DNA from: an uncultured Pseudobdellovibrionaceae bacterium
GTDB taxonomy: Bacteria; Bdellovibrionota; Bdellovibrionia; Bdellovibrionales; Bdellovibrionaceae
Direction: 5' to 3'
Assembly: GCA_937900305.1 (NCBI GenBank)
Contig: CALCCV010000054.1
Location: 1-9,071 of the forward strand
Length of the DNA stretch: 9,071 bases
Shown: piece by piece, positions 1 to 6,007 of the stretch
Numbering within the stretch: position 1 is the first letter of the stretch
Layout of the letters: the number at the start of each line of letters is the position of its first letter
Notes under the pieces: generated by a model
Databases searched by the model: none
What the model saw: the letters and a program-made list of their open reading frames with translations, nothing else
What the model was told of the DNA's origin: nothing
Made by a program: the position numbers and the translations under genes

Positions 1-46
1 AGATCTGTAGCCGTGACTGGAGTTCAGACGTGTGCTCTTCCGATCT
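1..46 (+). other. Illumina adapter read-through (sequencing artefact)
   Basis: Bases 13-46 match the complete 34-nt TruSeq read-2 primer site, beginning GTGACTGGAGTTC and ending CTCTTCCGATCT. Before it, bases 1-4 (AGAT) match the last bases of the P7 tail and bases 5-12 (CTGTAGCC) occupy the place of an 8-nt i7 index. The order P7 end, index, read-2 site is that of a library adapter, so this is untrimmed adapter and not organism DNA. Translated, it gives two peptides typical of such contamination: MTGVQTCALPI on the plus strand and IGRAHV as a false C-terminus on the leuS reading frame. Confidence 0.98.
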
Positions 47-836
47 CGAGGGCCACGACTCCAAAGACGGTGTCCACCCGAGTTGAAAAGACAGTCAGCT
101 TTTCTTTTCGGTCCTCCAACGGGAAATCAATTTCGGCGCCTTCGGACCGTCCGATCCAATCTTCTTGCATTTTTTTAACACTGGCTGGCCAATCGAGTTC
201 GTTTAAATCCTCCAGCAGCCGATCCGCATAGGCCGTGATCTTAAAAACCCATTGGGTGAGGGGTCGGCGCTCGCACGGAAAATTGCCGCGCTCAGACCGT
301 CCATTGATCACTTCTTCATTGGCCAACACAGTTTTGAGTTCTTCGCACCACCACACGGGCATCTCTTTGCGATAAACCAATCCCTTTTTGTAAAGCTGCA
401 AAAAAACCCATTGGGTCCAGCGGTAATATCCAGGGTCACTCGTGTCGATCTCTCGATCCCAATCGTAAGACAATCCAAGCAGCTTCAGCTGATTGCGAAA
501 GTTTTGGGTGTTGATATCGGTGATGGATCGAGGGTGTTGATTCGTTTGAATAGCGTACTGTTCTGCCGGCAGACCAAAAGCGTCCCAGCCCATCGGATGT
601 AAAACATTGAAACCCTCCATCCGCTTTTTTCGAGCCACAATGTCGGTTCCAATATACCCACTCGCGTGTCCCACATGCAGGCCCGACCCAGAAGGGTAGG
701 GGAACATATCCAATACATAGAAGGAGGGCTTTTTCGAATCGAAACCAGGCTGCCCCGGGTTCAGAGCCTTGGCCGGTTTTTTTTCGCTCCAGATTTTTTG
801 CCACTTAGCTTCTAAATTTTGCGGGGAGTAGGACAT
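47..836 (-). CDS. leuS: leucyl-tRNA synthetase, N-terminal part (truncated by contig end)
   Basis: Cytoplasmic class I aminoacyl-tRNA synthetase that joins leucine to tRNA-Leu using ATP. The visible 263 residues are about 30% of the usual ~860. They hold the first half of the Rossmann catalytic domain, with PYPSGSGLHVGH at 47-57 carrying the HIGH-type signature (HVGH 54-57), then HPMGWDAFGLPAEQYA at 80-95. The region around Cys164 and Cys188 is a reduced form of the cysteine-rich zinc insertion seen in E. coli. The start of the editing domain follows, with the STRVDTVFG motif near 251-259. The ATG at 836 is chosen because homologous sequence (MSYSPQNLEAKWQ) begins there and an AAAGG lies 9 nt upstream (846-850); an in-frame ATG at 896 would add 20 unrelated residues. 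The frame runs into adapter, so the last authentic residue is Leu263 and the rest of the gene is missing from this contig. Confidence 0.96.
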
Positions 837-867
837 GAGTGTTGGCCTTTCTGGGTTGATCGTGGAT

Positions 868-896
868 ATCTTACTGAAAGAAAAACAATCCATCAA
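868..896 (-). promoter_or_regulatory. candidate sigma70-type promoter for leuS
   Basis: On the minus strand, TTGATG (bases 891-896) and TAAGAT (868-873) are separated by 17 bp. Each hexamer matches four of six consensus positions. This would place the transcription start roughly 25 nt before the leuS ATG. The 71-bp gap between leuS and the GST gene must carry signals for both directions, and the candidate -35 box abuts the GST ribosome binding site. It is a pattern match by eye only. Confidence 0.33.
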
Positions 897-901
897 AGGA
901 G
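895..901 (+). promoter_or_regulatory. ribosome binding site of the GST gene
   Basis: AAAGGAG sits 6 nt before the ATG at 908, a near-ideal Shine-Dalgarno sequence and spacing. It fixes the GST start. Confidence 0.85.
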
Positions 902-907
902 AACCTC

Positions 908-1528
908 ATGTTAGAATTTTATTTCGCGGACACTCCAAATGCTAAAAAAGTGGCTTTGATGCTCGAAGAGTGCTCGCTGCCCCACAAAAGTGTCGCGATC
1001 AACTTGAAAGAGGGCCAACAAAAGTCTGCTGATTTTTTGGCGAAAAACCCGAATGGAAAAATTCCCGTACTGGTCGACAACGAAGCGGCCTACGGTAAAA
1101 CGGTCGCCATTGCGGAGTCGGGTGCCATTCTGTTTTATCTTGCTGAGAAGACCGGTCTGTTTTTTGGTCATGACCTTTCCACCAAAGCCGAAATCATGAC
1201 TTGGTTGATGTGGCAGATGTCGGCCATTGGTCCTGTCTTTGGCAACTATCACTATGCCAACAAAATGATGGAAGTGAAGTCTCCCCCAATGAAGGAGCGC
1301 TTTGCCAAAGAGGGCCAGCGTCTTCTTTCTGTTCTAGAAACTCAGCTAGATCGAAGGGCCTTTATGGCCACCAATGAGTACACCATCGCGGACATAGCGA
1401 CGTATCCTTGGCTGCGCGGAATGATGACGCTAGAGCCTGATTTTTTTGCCACAGTCCCCCGCGTGCGACGCTGGATGAAAACCATTGAAGAACGTCCGGC
1501 GGTGCAAAAAATCTACGCCGGTGGCTGA
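908..1528 (+). CDS. Nu-class glutathione S-transferase (YfcG/YghU-like)
   Basis: A complete 206-residue soluble GST. The N-terminal thioredoxin-fold domain (about 1-82) begins LEFYFADTPNAKKV, matching the YfcG pattern in which Thr9 and Asn11 lie at the glutathione site instead of the catalytic Tyr/Ser of classic GSTs. The NGKIPVLVD segment provides the cis-proline (Pro53), and AESGAILFYLAEKTG contains the Glu70-Ser71 pair that holds the gamma-glutamyl group. The helical C-terminal domain (about 90-206) contains the N-capping motif YTIADIATYPW (158-168). E. coli YfcG and YghU show disulfide-bond reductase activity with two glutathiones and little classical transferase activity, so a thiol-redox role is the best inference. 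It is divergent from leuS, and its last 16 bp overlap the end of ttcA on the other strand. The substrate cannot be read from sequence. Confidence 0.93.
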   Translation: MLEFYFADTPNAKKVALMLEECSLPHKSVAINLKEGQQKSADFLAKNPNGKIPVLVDNEAAYGKTVAIAESGAILFYLAEKTGLFFGHDLSTKAEIMTWLMWQMSAIGPVFGNYHYANKMMEVKSPPMKERFAKEGQRLLSVLETQLDRRAFMATNEYTIADIATYPWLRGMMTLEPDFFATVPRVRRWMKTIEERPAVQKIYAGG

Positions 1529-2376
1529 GATTGAGATTCTAACTGGCCCGATAAGGCACCGGCATCGGTGACTGGTAAAAGACTCTCGAACGTTTGAAAG
1601 TTCCATAGACCCTGATCCCAAAGCTGGCTGGGTCTAACGGACTGCAAACTGTTGAGCACGGAACTCGCCAAGCCGGGAACTTTGGTCTCCCAATCTTTGA
1701 TCCAAGATTTGATCACTTTGCGTTTCAGCCCCTCTTGTGAACCACACAAGTTGCAAGGAATGACAGGATATTTCCACTCTTTTTTGAGTTCTAAAATTTC
1801 AGACTCGCGCACGTAACACAAAGGCCGAATGACCTGCATTCGCCCATCATCGCTGCGGAGTTTGGGTGGCATGGCCGAAAGTTTTGAGCCATAAAATAGA
1901 TTCAAAAACAAAGTCTCCATCGCGTCATCAGCGTGATGACCAAGGGCTAATTTGTTAAAGTCTCTCTCAAAAGCAAAGTCATACAAAATCGCTCGGCGAA
2001 GCCGTGAACAGAGCGAGCAATAAGTTCCACCCTGAATTTTTTCTTTCACGATGGAGTAAGTGTCGCGCTCGACGATGTGCAATCGAATCCCGTGAGATTC
2101 GACAAAATTTTGAAATTCAGTGGCCGAAAAGCCCGGTTGCTTTTGATCTAACAAAACCGCTTCAAATTCAAAATCAAAGGGAGCGATGGCCTGGACGTCC
2201 TTCAGCAACATCAACAGAGTGGTTGAATCCTTTCCACCTGAAACAGCTACGAGAACTCGATCGCCAGATTCCAGCAAAGAAAAATCGCTGCAGGCTTTCG
2301 AAATCTTCTTTCGTAAACTCACGGCACGGGGAATTTTTGTATCAATTTGAAAGAGATCTGCGGTTGGCTTCAACAC
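1513..2376 (-). CDS. ttcA: tRNA 2-thiocytidine biosynthesis protein TtcA
   Basis: Cytoplasmic PP-loop ATPase that thiolates cytidine 32 of certain tRNAs. The 287 residues match E. coli TtcA along most of its length. They show the adenylating P-loop SGGKDS (46-51), LDQKQPGF (76-83), the first cysteine pair in YCSLCSRLRRAILY (Cys120, Cys123), GHHADD (146-151), MPPKLRSDDG (169-178), and the third key cysteine in IPCNLCGSQ (Cys208). In E. coli the equivalent three cysteines hold the iron-sulfur cluster, so the enzyme should be active. About 18 residues after the usual C-terminus are a family-atypical tail. The start is a GTG: an in-frame TGA lies two codons upstream, and GAGGG (2385-2389) sits 8 nt before it. 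It is 63 bp downstream of the MscS-family gene on the same strand and overlaps the GST gene tail to tail. Confidence 0.96.
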   Translation of the reverse strand: MLKPTADLFQIDTKIPRAVSLRKKISKACSDFSLLESGDRVLVAVSGGKDSTTLLMLLKDVQAIAPFDFEFEAVLLDQKQPGFSATEFQNFVESHGIRLHIVERDTYSIVKEKIQGGTYCSLCSRLRRAILYDFAFERDFNKLALGHHADDAMETLFLNLFYGSKLSAMPPKLRSDDGRMQVIRPLCYVRESEILELKKEWKYPVIPCNLCGSQEGLKRKVIKSWIKDWETKVPGLASSVLNSLQSVRPSQLWDQGLWNFQTFESLLPVTDAGALSGQLESQSQPPA

Positions 2377-2439
2377 TTTTCAGGCCCTCGAATCTTAGGG
2401 TGGAGTCCTGTGAATCCCTCAATTCAAGCGGTGTGTCAA

Positions 2440-3480
2440 TCATTGAAGTGCTGGTTTCACCATTCTGTATTCATAGATCTCTGTCGACAGTCGAATCCCT
2501 TCTTGAGCGAGCATCTCCAGAGATTTTCGGTACACTTTGTCGCCGATGGAAAATTGGCTGCCGTAGGAATCAATCCAAAATAGCAGCTTCAACTGAGTCC
2601 ACGATGGTGTGATCTCCTGAATGTAGCTCAGCGGCGTCGGCAGGCCGCGAACATCAGGAATGCTTTGCGCCGCGCGCTCAAGGAGCGCACAAATTTTTTC
2701 GGTGTCAGCATCATGATCGACACGAAAGATCAAACTCTTGATGGTCGGTTGATCAGGAGAAAAATTGTGAATCTGCGCACCAGCCATGACTCGATTAGGA
2801 ATCGTGATGATTTCATCACTCAAACCCAATAGCGTCGTTGAGCGCCAGGAAATTTCTTTCACTTGACCCACCGATTTATTGACGCCGTTGACGACTTCCA
2901 ACCAGTTGCCAATCTGAAAATTATTGTCCAGTTGCAAGGCCACACCGGCCACCAGATTTCCCAATGTATCTTGCAAAGCCAGACCAAGCACAATTGAAAA
3001 CGCAGCCGAGGTGGCCAGAAGCGGTCCCAACTGAATTCCGAAGATGTGCGACAAGCTCCAAAACAAAACCGTCACCGACAAAAGCAACGTAAAGATATTC
3101 ACTATCAAAAGCGGCACACCGGCTTGCATCGAGCCCATAAAGAGATACATCAAGCTGAACAGTCGCGCGAGTTTGATAAAAACAACCAGACCAAAGCTAT
3201 AGGCCAGCAATGCAAAATAAGGCTTGAGCTTAAAAAGAGTTGGACTGAGCCAAGAGTCTTTTGAGAGCAAAAGGAACAAACAGAAAAACGCCAGCAAAAA
3301 AAGATAATTGCGGGCAATTCCTCGAAGATGAAATTTAATATTGCGGTGGCGTTCGTCACTCACATCTCGCAGAAAGACGCGATAAAAAAGCCAAGTGCAA
3401 GCTGCCAGCAGACTTAAAAGAATCAATCCTTCAAAATCAATCCAACGGTACAGCACTTCTGCATTGATCCAATTTTCCAT
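2440..3480 (-). CDS. MscS-family mechanosensitive channel
   Basis: An inner-membrane channel of the small-conductance type that opens under membrane tension to release solutes during osmotic downshock. The 346 residues start with hydrophobic segments near 17-36, 58-73, 87-112 and 122-147. The family's pore-lining helix and beta-domain entry follow: PLLATSAAFSIVLGLALQD (153-171) then NLVAGVALQLDNNFQIGNW (175-193). The cytoplasmic beta domain contains VGQVKEISWRSTTLL (204-218) and the typical IPNR (227-230), followed by an alpha/beta C-terminal domain to about 340. The four segments before the pore helix exceed the two of E. coli MscS, so it belongs with the longer MscS-like proteins. It starts 22 bp after the exported six-cysteine gene. 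Its ATG has only a weak ribosome binding site, which suggests translation linked to upstream genes. Ion selectivity and gating threshold cannot be inferred. Confidence 0.94.
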   Translation of the reverse strand: MENWINAEVLYRWIDFEGLILLSLLAACTWLFYRVFLRDVSDERHRNIKFHLRGIARNYLFLLAFFCLFLLLSKDSWLSPTLFKLKPYFALLAYSFGLVVFIKLARLFSLMYLFMGSMQAGVPLLIVNIFTLLLSVTVLFWSLSHIFGIQLGPLLATSAAFSIVLGLALQDTLGNLVAGVALQLDNNFQIGNWLEVVNGVNKSVGQVKEISWRSTTLLGLSDEIITIPNRVMAGAQIHNFSPDQPTIKSLIFRVDHDADTEKICALLERAAQSIPDVRGLPTPLSYIQEITPSWTQLKLLFWIDSYGSQFSIGDKVYRKSLEMLAQEGIRLSTEIYEYRMVKPALQ

Positions 3481-3502
3481 GGCTCAATGGTGAAAGAAGA
3501 TC

Positions 3503-4207
3503 TTAGAAATTGCAAGTGAGAGAAGGGCAACGTGAATAGAGGAATTGGCAAAGATCTTTGTCCGAATATTTTAATTCGTTTTGGCCACCCACGTATTTAA
3601 AGATCTCTGTGTTTTTGACTTCACAGGAACGACCAACTTGGTCCCGAAAGACGGATTTGCGAGAGCTGATCCCTGACGGGGAGCTGCCCAATTTAAATCC
3701 AGAGTCTAGAATCAGCATTTTGTAATCAGAAATCTCCACACCGCCGGCATTGTTCGCCGCAATTCTGGATTCGACAGTCACCGCGCCTTTTTTCAAGCCT
3801 TGGATTTGGCCCGTTTCCGAGTTGAATTCTGCAAAATCAGAGTTTGTCATTCGCACTAAAATTCGTTTTGTTTCAGGAATGACTCTTAAACCCAGATCAC
3901 TCGTATGCGGAAAAAAATAAAATTCACGAGCTCCGGTGTGTGTGCTTTCAGGTCCGTCCCCGAGCGAGTTGAAAACCAACATGAGCCCTTTTGAAGTCAG
4001 CAGATAGCTTCGATAAAGCATCGATTCATCGGGCCAATCCAAGCCCACCGAGACATAACATTCAGTCTCACTCAATTTATCAGCCACCACTCGAGCCCGG
4101 CCGACAACTTGATAATCCACCGGGCAATCCGCTGCCACCGCAGATTGAACGACTGCGAACGAAGATCCCCAAGAAATCATCAGCAGCACTAAAGATTTTT
4201 TTGTCAT
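3503..4207 (-). CDS. exported six-cysteine protein of unknown function
   Basis: I do not recognise this 234-residue protein. It has a Sec-type signal peptide: the basic start MTKK, a hydrophobic stretch (about 5-24), and a probable cleavage after SAVA (residues 22-25). The mature protein would begin near ADCPVDYQVV. Six cysteines all lie in the mature part (28, 50, 195, 220, 227, 232), with three clustered in the last 15 residues, which suits disulfide formation in the periplasm or outside the cell. The middle is rich in beta-prone segments and contains the GAREFYFFPH and RILVRMTNSDF stretches. No lipobox or membrane anchor is seen. The ATG at 4207 is preferred because the signal peptide begins there and GGAGA (4219-4223) lies 11 nt upstream; an ATG at 4258 would bury the signal peptide behind 17 residues. 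It precedes the MscS-family gene by 22 bp, so the two are probably co-transcribed. Confidence 0.82.
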   Translation of the reverse strand: MTKKSLVLLMISWGSSFAVVQSAVAADCPVDYQVVGRARVVADKLSETECYVSVGLDWPDESMLYRSYLLTSKGLMLVFNSLGDGPESTHTGAREFYFFPHTSDLGLRVIPETKRILVRMTNSDFAEFNSETGQIQGLKKGAVTVESRIAANNAGGVEISDYKMLILDSGFKLGSSPSGISSRKSVFRDQVGRSCEVKNTEIFKYVGGQNELKYSDKDLCQFLYSRCPSLTCNF

Positions 4208-4410
4208 TATAGATATTATCTCCACACGAGGTGCCGCCGGCGTAAATGAGAACTGCAAACCCAGGCCTAATCAGGACCAAAAGGGGGATCAGCCAAGTTT
4301 CAAAGAAGAAAAGAAGGTTAAATCCCTAGAAAAAAGGTCGAGGAAACAATCTTCTGATAAGTTTTATTATGTTTCATTAAGTCATAGGTTGAGGTCAACC
4401 GAGAATGAGT
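4208..4410. other. 203-bp intergenic region, no gene seen
   Basis: The gap lies between the small lipoprotein gene and the exported six-cysteine gene, both on the minus strand. It is AT-rich in 4320-4390. It is the longest break in the minus-strand series, so a separate promoter for the downstream three genes (exported protein, channel, ttcA) could lie here. No -35/-10 pair with good match and spacing was found. A short inverted repeat at 4387-4400 is the only structure. No RNA gene was recognised. Confidence 0.5.
4387..4400. repeat. short inverted repeat after the lipoprotein gene
   Basis: GGTTGA and TCAACC form perfect 6-bp arms around two bases. It begins 10 bp past the stop codon of the small lipoprotein gene on the minus strand. 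There is no U-run after it in either direction, so it is not a standard rho-independent terminator. It could be a weak transcript-end hairpin, a protein site, or chance. Confidence 0.4.
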
Positions 4411-4764
4411 TCACTGCGGAGGCCAGGCTTTGAATCCCACAGTCTGAGCTTTGGCGAGATCTTCAACGGCGATTTCATAAACATTGCACTGGCCCGTTGG
4501 CGTTCCACACATTTGAATTCTCATTTTGCCGTCATGAGCTTTCTCTTGCGAAAAAATCTTCAAAGGTCCCAAATCCTTGGCCATATCTTCTAAGCTCTTT
4601 CCCTTTGCGGGAGGTTCGCACTGAAGGGTTCCATCGGGCTTGTAAACCTTGACCGTTTCACCCTTTGGGGGAGTGTCTCGATTCATTTTTTCCTCCCTCG
4701 CGCAGGGGCCTGTCGAACAACCCATTACAAGCAGACAGAACCAAGCGGCAAAGATGTTCTTCAT
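4411..4764 (-). CDS. small predicted lipoprotein of unknown function
   Basis: A 117-residue protein not assigned to a known family. It begins MKNIFAAWFCLLVMGC: a short basic start, a hydrophobic core, and a lipobox LVMGC with the lipidation Cys at 16. It should therefore be cleaved by signal peptidase II and anchored in a membrane. The residue after the cysteine is Ser, not Asp, which under the E. coli Lol rule favours the outer membrane. The mature part is hydrophilic, with four further cysteines at 21, 49, 86 and 93. The last pair lies in MCGTPTGQCNVYEI, which looks like a small disulfide-closed loop. The ATG at 4764 is chosen because GAGGAG (4772-4777) lies 7 nt upstream and the signal peptide starts there. 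An in-frame ATG at 4800 overlaps the bamB stop as TAATG but lacks a ribosome binding site. Only 35 bp separate the gene from bamB, so the two are likely co-transcribed. Confidence 0.85.
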   Translation of the reverse strand: MKNIFAAWFCLLVMGCSTGPCAREEKMNRDTPPKGETVKVYKPDGTLQCEPPAKGKSLEDMAKDLGPLKIFSQEKAHDGKMRIQMCGTPTGQCNVYEIAVEDLAKAQTVGFKAWPPQ

Positions 4765-4771
4765 AAAACAA

Positions 4772-4777
4772 CTCCTC
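4772..4777 (-). promoter_or_regulatory. ribosome binding site of the small lipoprotein gene
   Basis: GAGGAG on the minus strand, 7 nt before the ATG at 4764. It decides between this ATG and the in-frame ATG at 4800 that overlaps the bamB stop codon. Confidence 0.8.
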
Positions 4778-4799
4778 GACTCGCCTTCGAAATCCGTCA

Positions 4800-6002
4800 T
4801 TATGGATTTACGAGGTGAGCAATCCAGTAGGGAAAGCGATAACCAAATTCGGCGCTGTAGGCATGACCTTCCCGCGAGCTGAAGTAGGCCATTGAAGTTG
4901 CCGGATCAATCGCCAACGGCGAAAAAACTCCGCGGCCGGTGTCGAGCTCGCCGACCTTGCGCCCAGTGGCCGCTTCAACAGCTTGAATCGGCCCACCCGA
5001 ATCACCCACCAACAAGACCCCTCTCAGCAGGGCTGGCTTTGAAGGAACTCCGATGAAGCCCTTGTAGTCCCAAAGCTTTTGACCATCAGATTTACGAATG
5101 GCGGTGAGGATGCCCTGAGGGCTGGCCAAATAGTAGCGCTCTTCATCCGCGAGGGGATCTGCATACAGTCCAGCTAAAGGAATCTTCCAAGCCTGGGCCC
5201 CATTGCTGCGATTCAAAGCGATCAAATCACCTTCAAATCCGGCAGTTACAATGAGATCTTTATCCACAATTGGAGCTGAGTCGAGGTCTTGAAATTTTTT
5301 GGCCTTCGAAATTTGATTCTCCCAAAGCACCGAGCCATTGCGAGTGTCTAAACAAACCAAACTTCCGTCGGAAAAGCCCATGTAGATCTGTTGGCCGACC
5401 ACCGCAGGTCTGCCGCCCCCTCGAACGCTGAACGCCGATGTTTCAGGTCGATTGTACTGCCACAAGAGCGTTCCACTCTCCGCATTCAGAGCATAGAGGA
5501 TGTTGTTTCCCGCCAAGAAAAACACGCGACCATCGGTGGAATCAAAAGTTGGTTGAGAGACGATCTCCGCGCGCGCCGAAAACTCCCAGTTGATAGCTCC
5601 TGTTTTGATGGCAATCGAACGCATCACTCCATCCAAGCCACCGACATAAAGACTGTCTTTAAAAACCGCGCCCGAAGACTCCACGCCCTCGGGAATCTCA
5701 CGCTTCCAAACCAGCCCGCCTCGTTTTTCGTCGTAAGCCAACAAGCCAAAGTAAGAGTTCCCGTAAATCACCAGCCCATCGTGCAAAACCGGCTCCGTGC
5801 GCTGAATTTTGCGAAATCCATTGTTGGGAATATTGGGAGTAGGCTTCACCCAAACTTTCCGCATGAAAAACTCTTTCTCAGCTCCCCGCTCTTTAAAAAG
5901 TCCGGTGACACTGGCGCAACCAACACCGAATTGCAAAAAAAGGAGGAGCAAAAAGAGTGAAAACCAAGAATTCAGAGTCCGCAAAAATAGAAATAGTCGC
6001 AC
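4800..6002 (-). CDS. bamB: outer membrane assembly lipoprotein BamB
   Basis: A PQQ-like beta-propeller lipoprotein of the BAM complex. In E. coli it binds BamA at the inner face of the outer membrane and helps beta-barrel insertion. The 400 residues start with a hydrophobic signal peptide and a lipidation Cys at 29 (QFGVGCAS). Gly at -3 instead of Leu/Val/Ile makes the lipobox imperfect. The blades are marked by repeats of the form G-x-x-x-W: GGLVW (to 99), GAINW (139), GTLLW (181), GSVLW (227), GAQAW (272), GQKLW (311), then a tryptophan-less copy at GRKVGELDTG (347-356). With the terminal strands this fits the eight-bladed propeller of the family. No quinoprotein dehydrogenase catalytic features were noticed, and size and context fit BamB. 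The start is a GTG with AAGGGAG 9 nt upstream, placed inside the last codons of the TPR gene; the two genes are 5 bp apart. The stop overlaps an ATG (TAATG). Confidence 0.93.
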   Translation of the reverse strand: MRLFLFLRTLNSWFSLFLLLLFLQFGVGCASVTGLFKERGAEKEFFMRKVWVKPTPNIPNNGFRKIQRTEPVLHDGLVIYGNSYFGLLAYDEKRGGLVWKREIPEGVESSGAVFKDSLYVGGLDGVMRSIAIKTGAINWEFSARAEIVSQPTFDSTDGRVFFLAGNNILYALNAESGTLLWQYNRPETSAFSVRGGGRPAVVGQQIYMGFSDGSLVCLDTRNGSVLWENQISKAKKFQDLDSAPIVDKDLIVTAGFEGDLIALNRSNGAQAWKIPLAGLYADPLADEERYYLASPQGILTAIRKSDGQKLWDYKGFIGVPSKPALLRGVLLVGDSGGPIQAVEAATGRKVGELDTGRGVFSPLAIDPATSMAYFSSREGHAYSAEFGYRFPYWIAHLVNP

Positions 6003-6007
6003 GAGAT

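Noticed and set aside
24..46. IGRAHV as the C-terminus of a short LeuRS
   Set aside because: These codons lie in the adapter; the gene is cut by the contig end and is not a natural short protein or pseudogene.
13..231. Plus-strand 72-residue ORF starting MTGVQTCALPIS
   Set aside because: Its start is adapter sequence and the rest is antisense to leuS.
837..896. In-frame upstream ATG codons (896, 893) extending LeuRS by 20 residues
   Set aside because: The extra residues do not resemble LeuRS, and the ATG at 836 has its own AAAGG at good spacing.
2004..2612. Plus-strand 202-residue ORF opposite ttcA and the channel gene
   Set aside because: It is antisense to two clearly recognised genes, and its translation shows no domain-like pattern.
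4387..4400. Rho-independent terminator at the GGTTGA/TCAACC hairpin
   Set aside because: A perfect 6-bp pairing would leave only a 2-nt loop, and no U-run follows on either strand.
5391..5960. Plus-strand 189-residue ORF opposite bamB
   Set aside because: Shadow of bamB, with an Arg-rich, low-order composition and no family features.
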